Shown piece by piece: positions 59,292 to 64,000 of a stretch of DNA of 64,000 bases. A program made the position numbers and the translations under genes. This DNA is from Stratiolaelaps scimitus (taxonomy: Eukaryota; Arthropoda; Arachnida; Mesostigmata; Laelapidae), in assembly GCA_019614645.1 (NCBI GenBank), contig JABWDB010000013.1, positions 682,001-746,000 of the forward strand, written 5' to 3'. Within the stretch, counting starts at the first letter, position 1. The number at the start of each line of letters is the position of its first letter. The notes beneath the pieces were generated by a model. It saw only the letters and a program-made list of their open reading frames with translations. It searched no databases and was not told the DNA's origin.

Positions 59292-62220
59292 CAGTACTAA
59301 TTCTACAATGCTTACGATTGCCCATAAGAGTAATTCTCAGGTGAAATATTTTGTAAATACCTGAATAGGTCTGTCACAGACACTGGTAACACTCAGTTCT
59401 CTCTTTACCCGACCCTCGTTGAGCACTAGAGACGTGTCGTCGGTCAGAATCTCACCTAAAATATCCACAGATGATGAATATTTCGCCTCACGCCAAAATT
59501 TCAAATAATATTATTTTATCATAATGCGTCCATGCATATTACTATTTTTGACTTACAAATTGCTCGAACGGCAACAAAACAGTAATATAATTGTCGATAC
59601 TATTATCACGGATATCAAACCTAAGAATATATTATTGCTATTGTTGGTACTATTTGTACGATATAGCATCAACGCCAATCTCTAAATCTTTAGAGTTGCA
59701 AACGATATTCCTTTGTTTAAGCAAGGTTCCGCTATGACCTTAAAATGCTTCTTTTCCTAATCTTTGCTTCAAACGTCAGATGATTTCAAGTCTAGGATCG
59801 TACGCATGTAACCTTTCGCAAAGTATCCGCACCAGAAACATTGTCTAGCGAATCCTGTCATCCAGTCACCAAGCCCGTAAGGTTGCGGCGGCTTGACTGG
59901 TTATATCCAGCTCATCAGTTGGAGGTTTATGCAATATCTTAGAGTTAACCTATTAAAATTTGAAAACAAGTTACGAAGTCGGGTTATTGGACAAGAGCAT
60001 CGATGACATCGTAGAACAGAGTGACCAACAATATGCCGAAGTATCCGGACGACACGGCTTTTACCAGAGTCTGTTTAGCTACTTAGAAAAACATGCAATC
60101 ACCATCGTCACTAACCGGGTTTGAACGTGTCATGCTCGTCCTCTAGATCTTCCGGATGCTCTGCCTCCTCCGAACTATGCAACGCATCCACTTCGGCGGG
60201 TGGCGCCGATGCAAACTGTTGAATGAAGCTTCCGTAAAGTGCCAAATCCAGAGATAAGTGGGCCTCGACAATGGGATGGTGAAGGCATACCTGTGAAGGG
60301 TCAGAACAGAAATAACCCAAAATTCACCGCCTGTTAAATAAACCGCGTTTCAAAATTGATTCAGTTTACAATGGAGTGGACCGGCTCAACGAATGATTGA
60401 CGTTGCGTTGTTGGATGTTCAGCGTTGCGAAAATACTCATGGCCTTTAATACGGTTAAAAGGTATACGTTAAAAATATAGGTCGATCTTTTTACACATAA
60501 ACACGTGGCAAGAATCGAGTGACAACTCACAAGTTTGGTGCCGTCATCGAAACAAGTTTCAATGGTTAACTCGTCTATCATTTCCGCTACGCCAGACATG
60601 ACGTGATTTCGCCCCAGGATGCGGTTGCCTTTAGCCGTCACCTCGGCGACAGTTAAACCATCTCGAGCGAGTTCCTGCACCTGAAAGCCTGTATCTCATC
60701 AATTCTAGTGGATATTGGGCCATCCATGAAAAATGGAAGGCAACATGCAAAGTTTTAGTAGTCGTTCCGATGACGCAATCAATACTCAACTAATCCACTG
60801 CAACATCGACCAACCATAGCTACCGTAATGAGTGAAATCAGGTATTTGGTACTTGAGCAAATCGATGTTTGCATACCTTTGGCCACCTATAGCCCTCTTT
60901 AATTGATGGAAGCCACCTGAGTCACCAGGGGTTAAATTGGGAGAATAGGGGGGGGGGGGTTACGCCACCGCTCAATCTTGTTGGCCTTCAGCCAGGACGT
61001 AATTTCATTGCTACGATGTGCCCTAGCCTTGTCATCGAGCAGCCACACACGGTGCTTCTCATTGCCATGCCAATTATTCATGAGTCCCCACAAGAACTCG
61101 AGATATCAAGCCGAGTTTATTTTTTCTATTGGGCCCAAAATCTCGTAGTAGTAAATTCCGTTGAAATCCATGTCAAGTGCTACCATTACTTTAGACGCGA
61201 ATCTGTCTGGTACCGCTACCGCCATTGCCTGTTTACCTGGTCGTAGCCACTGTTTCCCGGTCCCCTATACAGGCTGACCCATGTCTTGTCCACTGCAACT
61301 CGGTATGCTCTAAGCGACTACTTTGCTGCCTACATATCTTCGAATTGTCTCGCGAACACTACTCACGCATTTTCAGTTGGCCAGCACCGAATTCATGAGG
61401 GACCTATTTTGCACCATCTTTCTGAATCCTCAGATTATTTTTAATAATTAGACGACATGTTTGACGAGGCACGCCAATTTCAGCCGACAATGTCGTCAAT
61501 GACCAAGCTTTAATTTGCTCAAAAGCTTTTTCGATTATTTCGATCCGCTCGTCGAAGCGAGATTCGGGAAGGGGTGGGCGCCCTAGATGTTCATAATGTC
61601 CCAGTCACCTTTCCTAAACTGCCCACACCGACGGCACAGCTGTCGTCGACTCAGGGCATTCTGGCTGTGCCCACTAACCAACCTTCGATGGATTTTAGAT
61701 GGACAGTTCTCCTCTTGAAACATAAACTTGACACTTTTCTTCTGTGTCTGTTAAGTCTGAGGGACCTGGTCCGCCGCTTGCCATTTCGAAGGCCCAACGA
61801 AAGCCAAATGCTAGCGGCTTTTGCGCCGCCTGCTTGCTAATTGTTGTGTCTCACTACGCGCCAAATTTGAATTCAAACCGGCCAATAATAAGAATAAAAC
61901 AGGGAGTAATTTACTGTTCACTGGCGTATTTTTACCTTTTTTTATTATTATTATTATGGGGTGTTCCGGGAACGCGTAATGCACATGCGTGACAGAACAG
62001 CCTCTTGCCACCTAGTGTGAGACTCATAAACTCACTAAAACCCGTTTTCTCCCCCACCCCTAGTTGGTTTGGAGCTAGGTAGGCGTATCTTTACCTGGGC
62101 AGCGATAAGTGCTATGGCTTCCGGGTGGTTAAGCTTGAGACCTCGGGCTATTCTCTTCTGGGCAAGCACGCCGGCCTGGTGCAATAGGAGTCCATCGAGC
62201 TCCTTGTTTGTCAACCGCAT
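50780..62220 (-). CDS. Urease, single-chain eukaryotic type (19 exons, about 865 residues)
   Basis: Nickel enzyme hydrolysing urea to ammonia and carbamate; cytosolic by family. Exons: 62095-62220, 60531-60680, 60116-60290, 59361-59455, 58760-58837, 58429-58512, 57785-57933, 56826-56955, 55946-56071, 55354-55536, 54649-54737, 54411-54539, 53795-53876, 53402-53646, 52546-52660, 52047-52218, 51647-51766, 51294-51530, 50780-50892. The gamma-like, beta-like and alpha-like parts are fused in order, as in plant and fungal ureases. Metal and catalytic residues are present: His418/His420 ([12 protein letters not shown]), Lys507 carbamylation site (GLKLHEDW), His536 (IHTDTLNE), His562 ([10 protein letters not shown]), Cys609-His610 flap (CHHLD) and Asp650 (SDSQAMGR). 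C-terminus [11 protein letters not shown]. No signal peptide. One intron uses GC-AG. The exon 6/7 junction does not close in phase with the best acceptor (see findings). Confidence 0.93.
56349..56433. repeat. Foldback repeat in a urease intron
   Basis: An inner near-perfect hairpin (56,369-56,389 against 56,393-56,413; GATAATAGTCAT... and its complement, 3-nt loop) extends outward imperfectly through AACAAAAAG on both sides, for arms of about 40 bp. This is typical of a MITE or an inverted-repeat end pair. No ORF. Confidence 0.75.
59250..59291. repeat. (TA)n microsatellite in a urease intron
   Basis: Directly visible with one TACA interruption, about 70 bp downstream on the plus strand of which lies the 95-bp exon 59361-59455. 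Confidence 0.9.
60790..61784 (-). pseudogene. Mariner-type transposase relic inside urease intron 1
   Basis: In several broken minus-strand frames I can follow a mariner/IS630-like transposase. It begins [20 protein letters not shown] and a [20 protein letters not shown] helix-turn-helix region follows with [20 protein letters not shown]. Then come a [15 protein letters not shown] first catalytic strand, [35 protein letters not shown] (second catalytic Asp region) and [20 protein letters not shown] toward the end. Stops and a poly-G tract (near 60,951) interrupt it. It is unrelated in sequence to the Tc1 pair at 22.5 and 40 kb. Terminal repeats were not identified. Confidence 0.75.
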
Positions 62221-62609
62221 TTTTCAGTTCTGCTCGTTGCTCTCAATTGTGCAATAGACTGATAACTGTAAGAAAAAACAAAAAAGACGATTACGAAATG
62301 TGAAAGAGTGTTAATGATTTGTTCTGAATATTTGTGACGATCCTTGATTTCAAGGCATTGCTATTACTCTTAAACTGGGCGAGTTCACACATTTTTCCAC
62401 TAACTATTGTGACTTCATTTCCTGCAGTTACAGCCTATGATTGTAATTATATGTACAGTTAAAATGTGCTCAATGAGTCCTTGATGTGACAATCGAATTA
62501 TTGTTTGTTGCCTTTATTATTATATGTTCTTGTCGCCTTGCGGGCCCATGAAAATAATTCGTATTTAAACCTCACATGTACATGCTTAGTCGTCGACACG
62601 TTTGCAGAT

Positions 62610-62743
62610 AATAAATTTTTCAGCCAACATTTAACGTCCACGGTACTGCTTTTGGCATTGCTTCATAAGACGGACAACCCCTTTAAATGCAAAATGTGCA
62701 ACGGTGGGGATTGAACCCATGCACCTACGTGTCTCCTCCTCAT
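62610..62743 (-). mobile_element. tRNA-like SINE, 134 bp, with 12-bp target-site duplication
   Basis: Perfect direct repeats ACGTTTGCAGAT at 62,598-62,609 and 62,744-62,755 bound the segment. Read on the minus strand it contains GGTTCAATCCC, a good RNA polymerase III B box of tRNA type. It continues through the shared repeat core TACCGTGGACGTTAAATG and ends in an A/T-rich tail (AAAAATTTATT) next to the duplication. I do not see a clear A box, so the 5' end may be truncated or diverged. Confidence 0.75.
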
Positions 62744-63478
62744 ACGTTTGCAGATGGAACGACCATATAGTACTATCACATTCCTAGTTAGGTGAGACCA
62801 TGCAGTTAGTCTGCTAGAAACCATCTGGCAATCTGTTACAACGAGCGAACCAATGGGGCGGAGGGTCAGTGTTTACCACGATTGCCGCATACATGATAAC
62901 ACTCCCCTTACGGTAGAGTAAAAGCAGTAGTATATTCGGTCACTGGCCGACATGTCAGTAAAGGAACGTGTTTCTTAGAGCGAAGATGATTTAGTCAATC
63001 CATGAGACTTTTGGACCGAAACGTGTGCATTGTACTGTCACGGGCAGGATCTACCTAAAAACAACAGTGAAAGTTCGCATTCAAGCTCAGTGAAGCAGAA
63101 CATAATGGGGCCATTGTTCGTGGTTTGACATTTTGCTAAGGTGTCACTTGTGCCATCTGTTTAACTACGAGAACTACACTAGCAGATCTGTCACAGATCT
63201 GGCCTAGGCTCATAAGAGTACAATACTGGTGACCTCTTCGATATATAACTATATGTTCGCAAAGGATGATATCGTAAAGAATTGTGTCGTGATACACAGT
63301 ATGTAGTTTCTGTGACCTAGGCAAATATCATCACATTGATATTCACTCGAACGTCTATGTAATACACAAAAACATTATGCTGGCATTCATGGTCTATTGT
63401 AGGTCGATTAAACTACCGTTCTCAACGACAAGCTATGTCAGAGCTATTCATGCTTGTTTAGTATATACAGGTAGCTAT

Positions 63479-63479
63479 G

Positions 63480-63511
<32 letters not shown>

Positions 63512-63515
63512 TATG
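63479..63515. repeat. (AT)n microsatellite
   Basis: Directly visible with a TACAT interruption. Confidence 0.9.
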
Positions 63516-64000
63516 TAGGTGTAACTTCATAGGTATAAATACTTTAAACGAATGCCGATTACATTTAATGGAAAAAACCAAGCCGACACGTCTTACAGCT
63601 CGTTTAATATCATCTTCCGGTTAAATATCGCAATATCACAGTTTTCACAATATTCTAAATACAGGCACTTTTTCTTTTCATCTTTATTATTCTACTATTC
63701 CAATGAAAAGGCCAGTCAAAACGTTCGAAATTCTATGCTGACAGTCAGCCAGCAGTGGTTGACCAGCATCTCAAATACTTTTACTGAGTGAGAGCAAAGA
63801 CCCTCAGGAGATTAGAAAGCTGCTCATAAGGGCAACAAAGCGGTCTCGGGAAATCGTCCATCGGAATTCAAAAGATCGTTACATTTCGAAGCGATGTTTA
63901 ACGCGCATGAGACCGCTATTTTACGGTTAACGAGTCGATGTTCCATACAGCGACAATCCCATAGCGACAAAGCATATGTGATAAATCTTAATCAACATCA

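Larger units (their letters stand above)
62221..64000. other. Non-coding right end
   Basis: This is upstream of the urease start codon and probably includes its promoter. It holds a SINE (62,610-62,743) and an (AT)n tract (63,479-63,515); no other gene is supported. Confidence 0.5.

Noticed and set aside
1..64000. Bacterial or viral origin, CRISPR arrays, operons
   Set aside because: Introns, Tc1/mariner and LINE elements and the lack of dense ORFs point to a nuclear animal genome; no regularly spaced repeats of CRISPR type were seen.

Overview
This window reads as nuclear DNA of an animal, most likely an arthropod and plausibly a parasitiform mite or tick relative. The genes are split into many short exons with GT-AG introns, long AT-rich non-coding stretches separate them, and (AT)n microsatellites, Tc1/mariner transposons and 5'-truncated LINEs are scattered throughout. 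The species guess is inference; nothing here names it directly.

Layout. 1-11.9 kb: mostly non-coding, with one possible terminal exon at the left edge (288-473) and fragments of a short interspersed repeat. 11.9-12.2 kb: a small intronless 112-residue ORF that I do not recognise. 14.7-18.6 kb and 24.2-29.3 kb, both minus: two tandem SLC46-like (proton-coupled folate transporter/heme-carrier family) MFS transporters with the same exon sizes and intron phases. They are separated by intergenic DNA and a near-complete but dead Tc1 element with 224-bp inverted repeats (22,541-24,113). A relic of the last exon of a third copy lies at 33.8 kb. 31.1-32.8 kb: a GC-rich 5'-truncated LINE with an intact RT/endonuclease ORF. 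38.0-42.2 kb: a cluster of retrotransposon and Tc1 debris, with one insertion nested inside another. 42.4-48.6 kb, plus: an eight-exon Tudor-domain gene (about 817 residues). 50.8-62.2 kb, minus: a complete 19-exon single-chain urease (about 865 residues) with every nickel-binding and catalytic residue I could check. A mariner relic lies in its first intron and a foldback repeat in another. 62.2-64 kb: non-coding, with a SINE flanked by 12-bp target-site duplications.

How the genes relate. I see no operon-like logic. Urease would release ammonia and CO2 from urea, which is unusual for an animal. The SLC46-like pair are membrane carriers of unknown substrate, and both lack the aspartate of the family's DxxGRR loop. 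The Tudor protein is likely a methyl-arginine reader of the germline/piRNA type, by family knowledge only. The main points for a second look are the animal urease (with a GC-AG intron and one exon junction whose phase does not close), the SLC46 duplication and decay, and several small retro-insertions whose target-site duplications are readable.
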